A stretch of DNA of 64,000 nt from Archangium violaceum Cb vi76 (GCF_000733295.1 NZ_JPMI01000247.1:36914-100913), one strand, 5' to 3'. Positions 48,941 through 57,463 are shown, counted from the first letter of the stretch. The notes: generated by a model from the letters alone, not told the origin. Numbers and translations are program-made.

Positions 48941-49018
48941 AAGGTAGACCCAGCGCGGGTGGACAAGAGCCCGGGCAGTGTGGTGCTCAACGACCCGCGC
49001 TTCGAGACGGTGTTGCAG
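48941..49018 (+). pseudogene. Second relic of kinase gene 3' end
   Basis: Twenty-six codons (KVDPARVDKSPGSVVLNDPR...ETVLQ) identical in protein to residues encoded at 44940-45017 of the kinase. The DNA differs at three of 78 positions, all synonymous, so duplication was recent. No ribosome-binding site or upstream frame; the gene body is absent and the sequence ends just before array copy 4. Confidence 0.82.
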
Positions 49019-49048
49019 CGGCCCGGACGACCTGAAACCGGGCACGTC

Positions 49049-49930
49049 TCACTTGCTGGAATCGATGACACAAAACCCAGGCTGGCCCTCGGAGAATCCC
49101 ACGCACTTCTCCCTCGGCCCGCAGGTGCCTGGAGCGTCCGAGCTGCATTGTTGGTGGCAGCGCTCGCTCATGCACGAGTACCCCTCGGGGCACGAGGGCC
49201 CCTGTTCGCCACACGGAAGCGCGCATTTCATCCATACATCACTTTTCAGCTCTTGGGCCGAGACGTCACACACCTGCTCCGCCGGGCACGGGTTGAGCTG
49301 GCAATCCGTGCCATGGACCCGCGCGCACACGGAGGCTCCGTGCGGCAGCGACACGCACCGTTGTCCCGCCGGACAAGATTGCCCCTCGCAGGTCGGCAGA
49401 CACACGGGTCCCTTCGCATCCGCGGCACTACAGAAATACCCACTGGGACAGTCCTGGGCCTCCTGGAGCCGGCAGGTGCGGCGGCATCTCTTGCCAGTAC
49501 ACATCAGACCCGGCGCGCACCCCATTTCCGGTTTGAGGGGCAACTCCACGCAAAACATCCCCTCTGTCGCCTTGCCTGGGGCCCCACACCTGCGGACCAC
49601 GCGTTCACCTGTACGGATGGAGTAGCAGGAGAGTCCTTCGCTGCAATCCGCATCCGTCTCACATTGACTGGCCACGCAGGCCGCCTTCCACATCAATTTG
49701 CCTCGGAGGCAGACGAGGGGAGCATCGCAATCCGCATCTGCGCTGCACGGCTTTTCAAACGTGAGCAGCCGTCTCGCCTCGTCTGGCGCGAGGATTGGAA
49801 CCATCCTGCTGCCATCCTCGCGCGTTTCAGACGTCTTCAGGCCTCCCAGCAGCAGCTCGTTCAGCGCCCACATCAATGGGATTGCCAATGAAAACGCCAG
49901 CAGGACGGCAAGCCGGGCTCGCCACGTCAT
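49049..49930 (-). CDS. Single-TM Cys-rich protein, array copy 4
   Basis: A 293-residue paralogue, the most distant of the four: MTWRARLAVLLAFSLAIPLMWALNELLL anchor; LVPMLPPDE is replaced by MVPILAPDEARRLLTF, then ASQCETDADCSEGLSC, CPSGYFCSAADAKG, CPAGQRCVSLPHG, CQLNPCPAEQVC and CPEGYSCMSERC. Cys positions are retained throughout. The adjacent small gene has lost its lipoprotein signal, so this copy may be expressed without its partner. The start at 49930 overlaps that remnant's stop. Confidence 0.85.
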   Translation of the reverse strand: MTWRARLAVLLAFSLAIPLMWALNELLLGGLKTSETREDGSRMVPILAPDEARRLLTFEKPCSADADCDAPLVCLRGKLMWKAACVASQCETDADCSEGLSCYSIRTGERVVRRCGAPGKATEGMFCVELPLKPEMGCAPGLMCTGKRCRRTCRLQEAQDCPSGYFCSAADAKGPVCLPTCEGQSCPAGQRCVSLPHGASVCARVHGTDCQLNPCPAEQVCDVSAQELKSDVWMKCALPCGEQGPSCPEGYSCMSERCHQQCSSDAPGTCGPREKCVGFSEGQPGFCVIDSSK

Positions 49931-50013
49931 TCCCGGCTCCTTCTCACCCTCGCCATCTCCTCCTCACAGGCGGCCTTACAGGCGTCGTAATCCTCCACGC
50001 GCACACGGTTCAT
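49927..50013 (-). pseudogene. Internally deleted small lipoprotein gene (array copy 4)
   Basis: Twenty-eight codons: MNRVRV is joined directly to VEDYDACKAACEEEMARVRRSRE. Compared with intact copies, about 45 codons including the hydrophobic core and lipobox are missing, but the frame is kept. Only the last two cysteines remain. The ATGA overlap with the Cys-rich gene is preserved, so it may now act merely as a translational leader. Confidence 0.72.
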
Positions 50014-50166
50014 CGCCCTGGCCCCCTGAGTCCAAAGGAACTCGGAGCCTACACAGCGGACCGCGTGAGAAGCCACCGCGCCCCGGAAAACCACAGCGCC
50101 CGCGAGGTCCGGCCGCTGCTGGCCGGCGCCCGCGAGCGCCTCGACTGCCTCTGTCATCCCCCGTGA

Positions 50167-50484
50167 CTACGGATGCCGCGAGTTCCCATCCGGGGCGTTC
50201 TCCACCAGGTCCCGGCCGATGTTGCGCCGATCCCGATCCACCCCATCATCATCGCGCAGGCCGCCGCTCGCGAAACGCCGCGCCGCCTCCGCCAGGTCTC
50301 GCATCGCCTCTTCGCGAGACTGGTACTCCTCCCGTGGCAGCGACTTGAGGACGTTGATGATGTCCACGTACGCACCGTTGTCCGCCGCGGCCATGACAAT
50401 CTGCTCGCGCGTGGCCGGGTAGTCCACGGAGTCCAGGTGGGGCGTGATGGAGAGTGCCGGGTTCTCCGCAAATCCGAATGCCAT
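50167..50484 (-). CDS. DUF2795-family protein
   Basis: A 105-residue protein with the DUF2795 core at residues 15-65: DYPATREQIVMAAADNGAYVDIINVLKSLPREEYQSREEAMRDL. The family's helix-rich small domain is of unknown function. The tail is charged and ends GNSRHP. AGGACACGAG precedes the ATG at 50484; much longer open frames on this strand are antisense artefacts. Divergent from the YiiX-like gene with 180 bases between. Confidence 0.82.
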   Translation of the reverse strand: MAFGFAENPALSITPHLDSVDYPATREQIVMAAADNGAYVDIINVLKSLPREEYQSREEAMRDLAEAARRFASGGLRDDDGVDRDRRNIGRDLVENAPDGNSRHP

Positions 50485-50664
50485 CTCGTGTCCTGTGCCT
50501 TTCCGCCCGGGCTTCCCTCTCCACTCCCGGGCCTCGGCTTCAACGTGTGGATGGAATGTCCGGCGGGCCACCTCGGCATCGCCCCTTCGTCCATGCCTCC
50601 CGGGCGGCCTTCCGGCCAGGGCCAGGGTAGACTGCCGCTCCCCAGAACTCCTCCGGGACTCCCG

Positions 50665-52269
50665 ATGCTCCTCACTCCCCTGCTCGTCACCTGGCTGGCG
50701 CTCTCCCCGCCTTCCGCCGCTCCCTCGCCCGCTCCCCAGACACCCGAGACTCCTTCCTCCGACGCAACGAGCGTCTACTCGCTCGATGACGGCGCCTTCG
50801 TGGACCAGGCGCTCCGGGACCTCGAGGCCATCGAGCGCTACGCCCAGGGTCTTCGCGCCCTGCAAGCGCAGATCTCCAAGACGCGCGGCCTCTACGACCG
50901 CAAGCAGGACGTCCCCTACTCGCCGGACGAGAAGCGCACCCTGCTCACCACCTGGGCGGCCTTCTCCGATTACTTCGCCTCGCTCGAGCTCATCCGCCAG
51001 CGTTACTGGGACTTCGTCAAGCAGCCGGCCCCCACCCGGCAGACGAAGCACGCCTGGGGCTTCCTGCTCACCCACGGCGCGCTCACCACCGAGCTGGCCC
51101 ACGGACTCACGTACGCGGAGCTCACCAACGGCCGCAAGCAGCTCGAGGTGCTCCTGGACGAGTCCGCCGAGGAGTACGGCCTGCCCGCCGGCACCTTCGC
51201 CCGCTTCAAGGAGAAGGCCATCCACGTCTCCACCACCACCCAGCTCCTGACGGGTGACACCTACGCCGAGCAGCTCCGGCCCCTGCTGAAGAAGACGGGC
51301 ATCCTCAACGTGCGCCGCGCCGTGTGGCTCATCCAGGAGACGCGGCTCAACTCCAAGGCGGCCCGCGGCAAGCTGCTCGAGCGCGGCTTCACCCTCTTCG
51401 CCAAGGCCGGCGCGGACGTGCTCAAGGACTCCACCGCCAGCGCTGTCTTCCCCGTGCAGCGCTCGGTGGCCGAGTGGATGGGCGACACCCGGGTGAAGCG
51501 CATCGGCCAGCCCCTCATCCGCCGCGAGCAGACGCTCGCCCTCCTGGCCCACCTGCAGCCGGGCGACATCCTGGTGGCCCGGCAGAACTGGTACCTCTCC
51601 AACATCGGCCTTCCCGGCTTCTGGCCCCATGCCGAGCTCTACGTGGGCACGCCCCAGGACTGGGCCGCCTTCCTCGATGGCGACCCCGGCGTGCGCGACT
51701 GGCTGAAGACGCTGCCCGGCGCTCCCCAGACGCTCGCCCAGCACCTGGCCCGCGAGTACCCCTCCAAGTGGGCCACCTATACCGCCCCGGACAGCCACGG
51801 CGACGCCCTCCGCATCATCGAGTCCATTAGCGAGGGCGTCTCCTTCACCGGCCCCGAGCACGGCATGCACGTGGACTACCTCGGCGTCATGCGCCCGCGT
51901 CTGTCCCCGGTGGAGAAGGCCCGCGCCATCGCCCGCGCCTTCCACCTCCAGGGCCGGCCCTATGACTTCAACTTCGACTTCTTCTCCGACGCCTCCCTCG
52001 TGTGCACCGAGCTCGTCTACAAGTCCTATGCCCCCTCCCAGGACATGACGGGCGTGCGCATCGGCCTGGTGGACGTGGCCGGCCGGCGCACCCTGCCCGC
52101 CAACGAAATCGTCCGCCTCTTCGACTCCGAGTACGGCCAGCCCGGCCAGCAGCTCGATTTCGTTGCGTTCCTCGACGGCCGTGAGCAGGAGCGGGATGCC
52201 GTGCAAGGCGATGTAGAGTCCTTCCGGCGCACCTGGCGCCGGGTGAAGTGGGACGTCGCCCAGCAGTGA
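50665..52269 (+). CDS. YiiX/YebB-like permuted papain-fold peptidase (C92-like), exported
   Basis: A 534-residue protein; MLLTPLLVTWLALSPPSAAPSP is a signal peptide or N-terminal anchor. Residues about 40-270 form a helical region. The C-terminal domain has HLQPGDILVARQNWYLSNIGLPGFWPHAELYVG (His of the catalytic pair near 328) and later DASLVCTELVYKSY (Cys near 447), the order found in permuted NlpC/P60-like YiiX enzymes, which act on peptidoglycan or lipids. The ATG at 50665 is supported by the signal peptide; upstream in-frame codons are low complexity. Followed 13 bases later by a small hypothetical gene. Confidence 0.8.
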   Translation: MLLTPLLVTWLALSPPSAAPSPAPQTPETPSSDATSVYSLDDGAFVDQALRDLEAIERYAQGLRALQAQISKTRGLYDRKQDVPYSPDEKRTLLTTWAAFSDYFASLELIRQRYWDFVKQPAPTRQTKHAWGFLLTHGALTTELAHGLTYAELTNGRKQLEVLLDESAEEYGLPAGTFARFKEKAIHVSTTTQLLTGDTYAEQLRPLLKKTGILNVRRAVWLIQETRLNSKAARGKLLERGFTLFAKAGADVLKDSTASAVFPVQRSVAEWMGDTRVKRIGQPLIRREQTLALLAHLQPGDILVARQNWYLSNIGLPGFWPHAELYVGTPQDWAAFLDGDPGVRDWLKTLPGAPQTLAQHLAREYPSKWATYTAPDSHGDALRIIESISEGVSFTGPEHGMHVDYLGVMRPRLSPVEKARAIARAFHLQGRPYDFNFDFFSDASLVCTELVYKSYAPSQDMTGVRIGLVDVAGRRTLPANEIVRLFDSEYGQPGQQLDFVAFLDGREQERDAVQGDVESFRRTWRRVKWDVAQQ

Positions 52270-52282
52270 CGAGAGGAGACAC

Positions 52283-52561
52283 ATGACGGAAGAGAGCGGA
52301 CTCGAGATGCTGGAGATTTCCGGCAAGCTCTTCGAGCGGATGATTTCCCAGCAGCAGGCCAAGGTCCTCCGCCTGGCCCGCGAGGTGGTGCCCAACATCA
52401 CCCCCGAGGAGTTGCGCAACCCCCATGACTTCCCGAAACTCAAGGAACACCCGACTTTCGAGTTCGAGGACGGTCTCCTTTCGGGACTCATCTCCGCCCA
52501 GGTGGCGATGCGGGCGGAGCTCAAGGGCCGGTTGTTGCCCCCCGAACCCCCTGGGAGCTGA
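52283..52561 (+). CDS. Conserved small cytoplasmic protein
   Basis: A 92-residue protein with GAGAGGAGA about six bases before the ATG at 52283. Sequence is mainly helical and acidic at the start (MTEESGLEMLEISGKLFERMISQQQAKVLRLAREVVPNITPEEL) with a Pro-rich end. No domain recognised. It lies 13 bases after the YiiX-like peptidase gene, so probably cotranscribed with it; it may be an accessory to that gene or unrelated. Confidence 0.7.
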   Translation: MTEESGLEMLEISGKLFERMISQQQAKVLRLAREVVPNITPEELRNPHDFPKLKEHPTFEFEDGLLSGLISAQVAMRAELKGRLLPPEPPGS

Positions 52562-52612
52562 CTGCCTGCCTGCCTTTGCCGTTCCCTCTTGCCTGGGTTA
52601 GTCCTTCCCGCC

Positions 52613-53467
52613 GTGAGCATCACCTCGACCTTGAGCCCGTCAGTCGCCCGCGAACGCCTCGTTTCCGCGCTCGCGGCCGATCCACCCCGGTTGGATCTGG
52701 CGGCATTGGCCATCGCGACGCTCAACCGGCCGGAGCTGGACACCTCGGCGTACCTGCACACGCTGGACGCGCTGGCGGCCCGGGTGCAGTTGGAGATGGA
52801 GCGGCACACCGGTCATGGCGAGGTGCTCGCCGGCCTCACCGCGCTGCGCCACGTGCTCGCGGACATCGAGGGCTTCAGCGGCAACGAGGACGACTACCAG
52901 GCGCCGGAGAACAGCTTCCTGGACCAGGTGCTGGAGCGGAAGGTGGGCCTGCCCATCACCCTCTCCGTGGTGTACCTGGAGGTGGCGCGGCGCGCGGGTA
53001 TTCCCCTCTACGGCGTGCCCTTCCCCGGGCACTTCCTGGTGGCCTGCAGCGCGGGAGACCACAAGCTGGTGGTGGACCCGTTCCACGGCGGGGAGATCCT
53101 CACCGAGGAGGGCTGCAAGGAGCTGCTGGAGCGGGTGGCGCCGCAGCTGCGCTTCAACCCCTCCATGCTGGCGCCGGCACCGGTGGAGCTCATCACCTAC
53201 CGGATGCTGTCCAACCTGCGCCGGGTGTTCCTGGAGCGCGACGAGAGCGAGCGCGGGCTGGCGGTGGTGGACCTGCTGCTGATGCTGGCCCCCAACCATC
53301 CAGGCGAGCTGCGCACGCGGGCGGCGCTGCTGGCCAACCTGGGGGCCTACCGGGCGGCGCTCAAGGACGTGGAGCGCTGCCTGGAGCTGTCGCCCGAGGC
53401 ACCGGACCGGGATCGGCTGGAGCTGACGGCCCGGGAGTTGCGCGAGCGCGCCGAGCTGTTGAACTGA
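52613..53467 (+). CDS. SirB1-family transglutaminase-like protein with TPR tail
   Basis: A 284-residue protein of the SirB1 family. Core: GFSGNEDDYQAPENSFLDQVLERKVGLPITLSVVYLEVARRAGIPLYGVPFPGHFLVA, the usual N-x-fL--VL-r--GiP-tLS...GV-FPGHF string, in which the transglutaminase catalytic cysteine is absent, as in most SirB1 members. The C-terminal third (VVDLLLMLAPNHPGELRTRAALLANLGAYRAALKDVERCLEL) is TPR-like. Probably a non-catalytic adaptor. I prefer the GTG at 52613 to upstream TTG. Gap to the NUDIX gene is 4 bases, so an operon. Confidence 0.83.
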   Translation: MSITSTLSPSVARERLVSALAADPPRLDLAALAIATLNRPELDTSAYLHTLDALAARVQLEMERHTGHGEVLAGLTALRHVLADIEGFSGNEDDYQAPENSFLDQVLERKVGLPITLSVVYLEVARRAGIPLYGVPFPGHFLVACSAGDHKLVVDPFHGGEILTEEGCKELLERVAPQLRFNPSMLAPAPVELITYRMLSNLRRVFLERDESERGLAVVDLLLMLAPNHPGELRTRAALLANLGAYRAALKDVERCLELSPEAPDRDRLELTARELRERAELLN

Positions 53468-53471
53468 GCCG

Positions 53472-54032
53472 ATGAGCTCCATCAAACCGTGGCCCCGCCT
53501 GCGCCGGGGCCTGGAGTACGACTACCGCGTCCTCAAGGTCCGCCAGGACATGGTCGCGGATCCGCGCACGGGCCACGAGCATCCCCGCGTCATCATCGAC
53601 AGCGCCGACTGGGTGAACGTCATCGCGGTGACGCAGGACGATCAGCTCGTGCTCATCCGCCAGTTCCGCTTCGGCACCCGGGAGACGACGCTGGAGGTTC
53701 CCGGCGGCCTCGTGGAGCCCGGAGAGGATCCCGGGGCGGCCGCCGCGCGCGAGCTGGAGGAGGAGACGGGGTACGTGCCGGGCCGCGTGGTGAGGCTCGG
53801 CCAGGTGCACCCCAATCCCGCCATCCAGAGCAACGTGTGCCACAGCTACCTGGCGCTCGACTGCGTGAAGCAGCACGAGGGCAGGCAGGAGGCGGGGGAG
53901 GACATCGCCGTGGAGCTGCACCCCCGCTCGGCGGTGCCCCAGCTCATCCTGGGTGGGGCCATCACCCACTCGCTGGTGGTGGTGGCCTTCTACCTGGAGC
54001 ACCTGCTCGCCCAGGCGGGAGAGAAGCGCTGA
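53472..54032 (+). CDS. NUDIX hydrolase (ADP-ribose pyrophosphatase-like)
   Basis: A 186-residue NUDIX protein. Nudix box G-x5-E-x7-REUxEExGU is seen in GGLVEPGEDPGAAAARELEEETGY at about residues 80-103, followed by the VHPNPAIQSNVCHSYLA stretch typical of ADP-ribose/NDP-sugar pyrophosphatases. Likely hydrolyses nucleotide-linked metabolites to clean up damaged NAD or sugar nucleotides; the exact substrate is not shown. Cytoplasmic. Coupled to the SirB1-type gene upstream; downstream a strong hairpin precedes eutBC. Confidence 0.9.
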   Translation: MSSIKPWPRLRRGLEYDYRVLKVRQDMVADPRTGHEHPRVIIDSADWVNVIAVTQDDQLVLIRQFRFGTRETTLEVPGGLVEPGEDPGAAAARELEEETGYVPGRVVRLGQVHPNPAIQSNVCHSYLALDCVKQHEGRQEAGEDIAVELHPRSAVPQLILGGAITHSLVVVAFYLEHLLAQAGEKR

Positions 54033-54039
54033 AATTTGC

Positions 54040-54072
54040 CGGGGGGTGCTCCGCGTTGGAGGGGGCCCCCCG
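54040..54072. terminator. Strong GC hairpin between the NUDIX gene and eutBC
   Basis: CGGGGGG (54040-54046) pairs with CCCCCCG (54066-54072), extended inside by CTCC (54049-54052) with GGAG (54058-54061) around a GCGTT loop. No U-run follows. Either a terminator for the NUDIX operon or part of the eutBC leader. The 90-base spacer is too short for a cobalamin riboswitch. Confidence 0.55.
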
Positions 54073-54123
54073 TGACACCCGGCCGGGGCGGCACTAGCCT
54101 CTTTCCCCCGAGGTGAGTTCGCC

Positions 54124-56460
54124 ATGGCCGAAAGCCTGACGCAGCCCCGCGAGGAGCGCTCCGAGCCGCTTCCCGCAGCCCCACTCCCCGGCGCCAGCGC
54201 CGAGGCCGCTCGTTCCCACGAGAGCGCCCCGGCCCGCGTCTCCATCCCCAGCCTCCTCCCCGGCGAGGACGTGTTCGCCTACGTGCGGCGCGTGCACGGC
54301 GCCTTCGAGCCCCGGCTGTACCAGCAGGTGGTGGGCGCGGCGAACGAGTTCAAGGAGGGGGACGCGGCCATCGGCGTCGCCGCGGCCGACGAGGAATCCC
54401 GCCGCAACGCCCGGGAGCTGCTCGCGCGCACGCGCATCGGCGACCTGGACGCGTATCCGCTCATCCAGGAGCGGCTCCACACGGAGCGGCTCTACACGTA
54501 CATGCAGGGAGCGCTCGACGCGAAGGCCCAGGCACGCACCGCGGGCTGGACGCTCGGCGAGCTCAAGGCCTTCCTGCTCTCCGCGAGCGAGGAGGACATC
54601 CACGAGCTCAAGGGCGGGCTGAGCAGCGACGTCATCGGCTGCGTGGTGAAGCTGATGAGCAACGAGGAGCTCGCCGCCGTGGGGCGCGAGGTCTTCAATC
54701 CGCTCCCCGGTAGCAAGGTGGGCGCCAGGGGCTACCTGGGCGCGCGCATCCAGCCCAACTCGCCCACGGACCACCCGGAGGACATCCGCTGGCAGGTCTT
54801 CAACGGCTGGAGCTTCGCCCTGGGAGACGTGGTGCTCGGCACCAACCCGGTGTCCTCGGCGCCCGAGTCCGTGGCCGCCGTGGAGTCCGCCCTGCACGAC
54901 ATCCTCGTGACGTTCGGGCTGAGGGACGTGATGCCCCACTGCGTGCTGGCGCACGTGGACGTGCAGGCGGTGGTGGAGGCCATGCAGCCGGGCACCACCG
55001 GCATCTGGTTCCAGAGCCTGGGCAGCACCGAGGCCGCCAACCGCACCTTCGACGTCACCCTGGAGAAGATGGAGACACACGCCGCGGCGCGCACCGGGCG
55101 CTGGGGCATGTACTTCGAGACGGGCCAGGGCGCCGACGCCACCAACGGCCATGCCGCCGGGGTGGACATGGTGGTGCACGAGTCGCGCAAGTACGGCTTC
55201 TCGCGCGCCCTCACCCAGCGCATCGCCGCCGCGCAGGCCCGCGCCGGCCGCGAGCCCGCTCCGCATGTCATCGTCAACGACGTGGCCGGCTTCATCGGCC
55301 CCGAGGTGTTCCGCACCCGGGAGCAGCTCGTGCGCTGCTGCCTCGAGGACATCGTCATGGGCAAGCTGCACGGCCTGACGATCGGCCTGGACGTCTGCTC
55401 CACGCTGCACATGGACGTGTCGCTGGACGACCTGGGGTGGTGCCTGGAGCAGCTCATGCCGGCCAACCCGGGCTACCTCATGGCGCTGCCCACCCGGAAT
55501 GATCCCATGCTCAGCTACCTGACCACGGGCTTCCAGGACCACGTCCGCCTGCGCGAGCGGTTCGGCTACAAGGTGGATGACCGGATGTGGGCCTTCTTCC
55601 AGAAGCTGGGCGTCATCGACGCGGAGGGCCGCCCCACCGGGCACTTCGGGGACCCCGCCTGGGTGTACCTCCAGTACCGCCGCCACAAGGGCGACACGCG
55701 CCCGGACGCGGACGTGCTCGCCGAGGCCGCGCGGCAGATGGCCGAGGTGCGCGCCCGCGGCGTGCCGCTCGCCGTGGGCCATGGCGAGCACCCGTGGGAC
55801 CTGGAGCCCTCGCTGGACGCCGAGCTGCGCCGCCTCTACGACGACGCGAAGGCCGGCCTCTGGTCCGACCTCACTCCGGACTTCATCGCGTCGATTCCCG
55901 GCGCCGTGCCCCTGCGCACCCGCGCCTCCACCCGCCGCGACTACATCCTCCACCCGCCCTCCGGCGAGCAGCTCGAGCCCGCCGCCGAGCGCGTGCTGGA
56001 GTCCCTGCGCGCGCGCCATGCGGGCCGGTACGACGTGCAGCTCGTCATCTCGGACGGGTTGGACGCGCGCTCGCTCATGGACGAGGGCCACCTGCGGCCC
56101 TTCCTCACCGCGCTGCGCACCCGGCTCGAGGCCGCTGGCCGCCGGGTGGCGCCCGAGCACCTCGTGCTGTCCCTGGGGCGCGTGCGGGCCGGCTACCGCG
56201 CGGGGGAGATTCTCTTCGCGGACGCGGCGGCGGACGGGCCTCGTGCCCTCATCCACGTCGTCGGCGAGCGCCCCGGCTCCGGGCACCACAGCTTCTCCGC
56301 CTACGTCACCGCGCCTCCTGCCGGCGTCTGGGCCCGGCCGGGCACGGTGGACCACAACATCACCCGCGTGGTGGCCGGCATCTCCGACACCAGCCTGCGT
56401 CCCGAGGCCGCCGCGACGGAGGTGGCGCGCATCCTGGGCGAGCTCACCTCCGCGTCCTGA
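54124..56460 (+). CDS. eutBC: Ethanolamine ammonia-lyase, fused EutB-EutC
   Basis: A 778-residue fusion of the large and small subunits of adenosylcobalamin-dependent ethanolamine ammonia-lyase (ethanolamine to acetaldehyde + ammonia). EutB part (about 35-560): LYQQVVGAANEFKEGDAAIGVAA, ELKGGLSSDVIGCVVKLMSNEEL, TRNDPMLSYLTTGFQDHVRLRERFG. EutC part (about 575-778): HAGRYDVQLVISDGLDARSLMDEGHL, LSLGRVRAGYRAGE, and IHVVGERPGSGHHSFSAY. They are normally two polypeptides, so the single chain fixes 1:1 stoichiometry. No eutA reactivase, microcompartment shell or acetaldehyde dehydrogenase genes are adjacent, so this is a cytosolic, stand-alone pathway. Convergent with the next gene. Confidence 0.93.
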   Translation: MAESLTQPREERSEPLPAAPLPGASAEAARSHESAPARVSIPSLLPGEDVFAYVRRVHGAFEPRLYQQVVGAANEFKEGDAAIGVAAADEESRRNARELLARTRIGDLDAYPLIQERLHTERLYTYMQGALDAKAQARTAGWTLGELKAFLLSASEEDIHELKGGLSSDVIGCVVKLMSNEELAAVGREVFNPLPGSKVGARGYLGARIQPNSPTDHPEDIRWQVFNGWSFALGDVVLGTNPVSSAPESVAAVESALHDILVTFGLRDVMPHCVLAHVDVQAVVEAMQPGTTGIWFQSLGSTEAANRTFDVTLEKMETHAAARTGRWGMYFETGQGADATNGHAAGVDMVVHESRKYGFSRALTQRIAAAQARAGREPAPHVIVNDVAGFIGPEVFRTREQLVRCCLEDIVMGKLHGLTIGLDVCSTLHMDVSLDDLGWCLEQLMPANPGYLMALPTRNDPMLSYLTTGFQDHVRLRERFGYKVDDRMWAFFQKLGVIDAEGRPTGHFGDPAWVYLQYRRHKGDTRPDADVLAEAARQMAEVRARGVPLAVGHGEHPWDLEPSLDAELRRLYDDAKAGLWSDLTPDFIASIPGAVPLRTRASTRRDYILHPPSGEQLEPAAERVLESLRARHAGRYDVQLVISDGLDARSLMDEGHLRPFLTALRTRLEAAGRRVAPEHLVLSLGRVRAGYRAGEILFADAAADGPRALIHVVGERPGSGHHSFSAYVTAPPAGVWARPGTVDHNITRVVAGISDTSLRPEAAATEVARILGELTSAS

Positions 56461-56482
56461 GCCTCGGAGCGCGTCCCGGGCC

Positions 56483-57463
56483 TCAGCGAACCACCAGGCG
56501 CAGCCACAGGTCGATGGCCGCCCAGCCCCGCTCCTTGCCGTAGTGGCCGTTGAAGACGTGCCCGGTGTTGTCCAGCGTGTCCACCCACACCAGGCGGGAG
56601 CGCGGGTACATCCTCGCCTCGGCCCTGGCGTAGGAGGCCGACGCCACCAGGTCGTTCTCCCCCAGTTGCACCATCACCGGCACCCGGATGTCCGCCGTCG
56701 GAATGGACGCCGGCGAGCCCAGCATGGTCAGCAGGTCCAGGTACTGGCCGCGCGTCACGGCGTCCGCCGTCTCGTTGTCGTAGGCGATCAGCTCCGGGTT
56801 GGAGTGCGCCGGGTCATAGAAGAGCGCGCTGCGCATCTCGCTGGGGATGTGGATGTAGGGGCCCTGCTCGAGGAAGCCCAGGAGCACGCTCTGCTCCACC
56901 GGCACCTCGTGCGCGGTGTTCAGCCAGCCCGTGTTCACCAGCGCCTGCGCATCGCCGTACTGTGCCTGCGCGAAGGTGGCGATGAGCGCCCCGTTGGAGT
57001 GCCCCACGTAGATGAGCGTCTCGAAGGTGTTCTTCGCCGCCGTGGCCCGGAGGTGCCGCGCCACCTGGTGAAGGGCGCTCGCCGACTCCGCCAGGTTCAG
57101 CGCGTCCCCATCCAGCTTGTCGCTCTCGCCCGTGCCCGGCAGGTCCAACGCGAGCACCGCGTAGTTCCGCCGCGCCATGTACCGCGCATACGAGTAGTCC
57201 TGGCCGTCCACCTCTGGCATGTCCCAGTAGCCGTGGTTGTAGGTGATGCCATGGGTGAGGATCTGCACCGGACGGTTCTTCAGGCTGCCCTGGTAGTAGA
57301 GGTAGCCCACCACCGTGTACCGCTGACCGTTGGCCAGCCGCACCGGGAACTCCCTCCGCTCCACCTTCACGCCCTGAGACCCGTGGGCCTCGGCCATCGC
57401 CGGAAGAGCCAGCGCCAGCAACAACACCAACCAGGCGCTCATCGAACGGATCGTCTTCTTCAT
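56483..57463 (-). CDS. Secreted alpha/beta-hydrolase
   Basis: A 326-residue exported hydrolase; MKKTIRSMSAWLVLLLALALPAMAEA is a standard signal peptide with AEA-type cleavage. Core motifs: ILTHGITYNHGYWDMPE (oxyanion), VGHSNGALIATF (nucleophile Ser near 150, GHSNG), QLGENDLVASASY (acid) and TGHVFNGHYGKERGW (His). GGAGGGTGGAG just before the ATG at 57463 confirms the start. Substrate unknown; extracellular or periplasmic esterase/lipase likely. The ATG is followed by an AT-rich 140-base region on the upstream side that may hold its promoter. Confidence 0.88.
   Translation of the reverse strand: MKKTIRSMSAWLVLLLALALPAMAEAHGSQGVKVERREFPVRLANGQRYTVVGYLYYQGSLKNRPVQILTHGITYNHGYWDMPEVDGQDYSYARYMARRNYAVLALDLPGTGESDKLDGDALNLAESASALHQVARHLRATAAKNTFETLIYVGHSNGALIATFAQAQYGDAQALVNTGWLNTAHEVPVEQSVLLGFLEQGPYIHIPSEMRSALFYDPAHSNPELIAYDNETADAVTRGQYLDLLTMLGSPASIPTADIRVPVMVQLGENDLVASASYARAEARMYPRSRLVWVDTLDNTGHVFNGHYGKERGWAAIDLWLRLVVR

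Noticed and set aside
45153..49930. Array considered as an insertion-sequence or transposon cluster
   Set aside because: No transposase, no terminal inverted repeats; the repeats are gene duplications with kinase relics.
54033..54123. Cobalamin riboswitch upstream of eutBC
   Set aside because: The spacer is only about 90 bases and shows no B12-box; only a plain GC hairpin.
54094..56355. 753-codon minus-strand open frame over eutBC
   Set aside because: Low-complexity Arg/Gly/His-rich shadow; the plus strand has clear EutB and EutC motifs.
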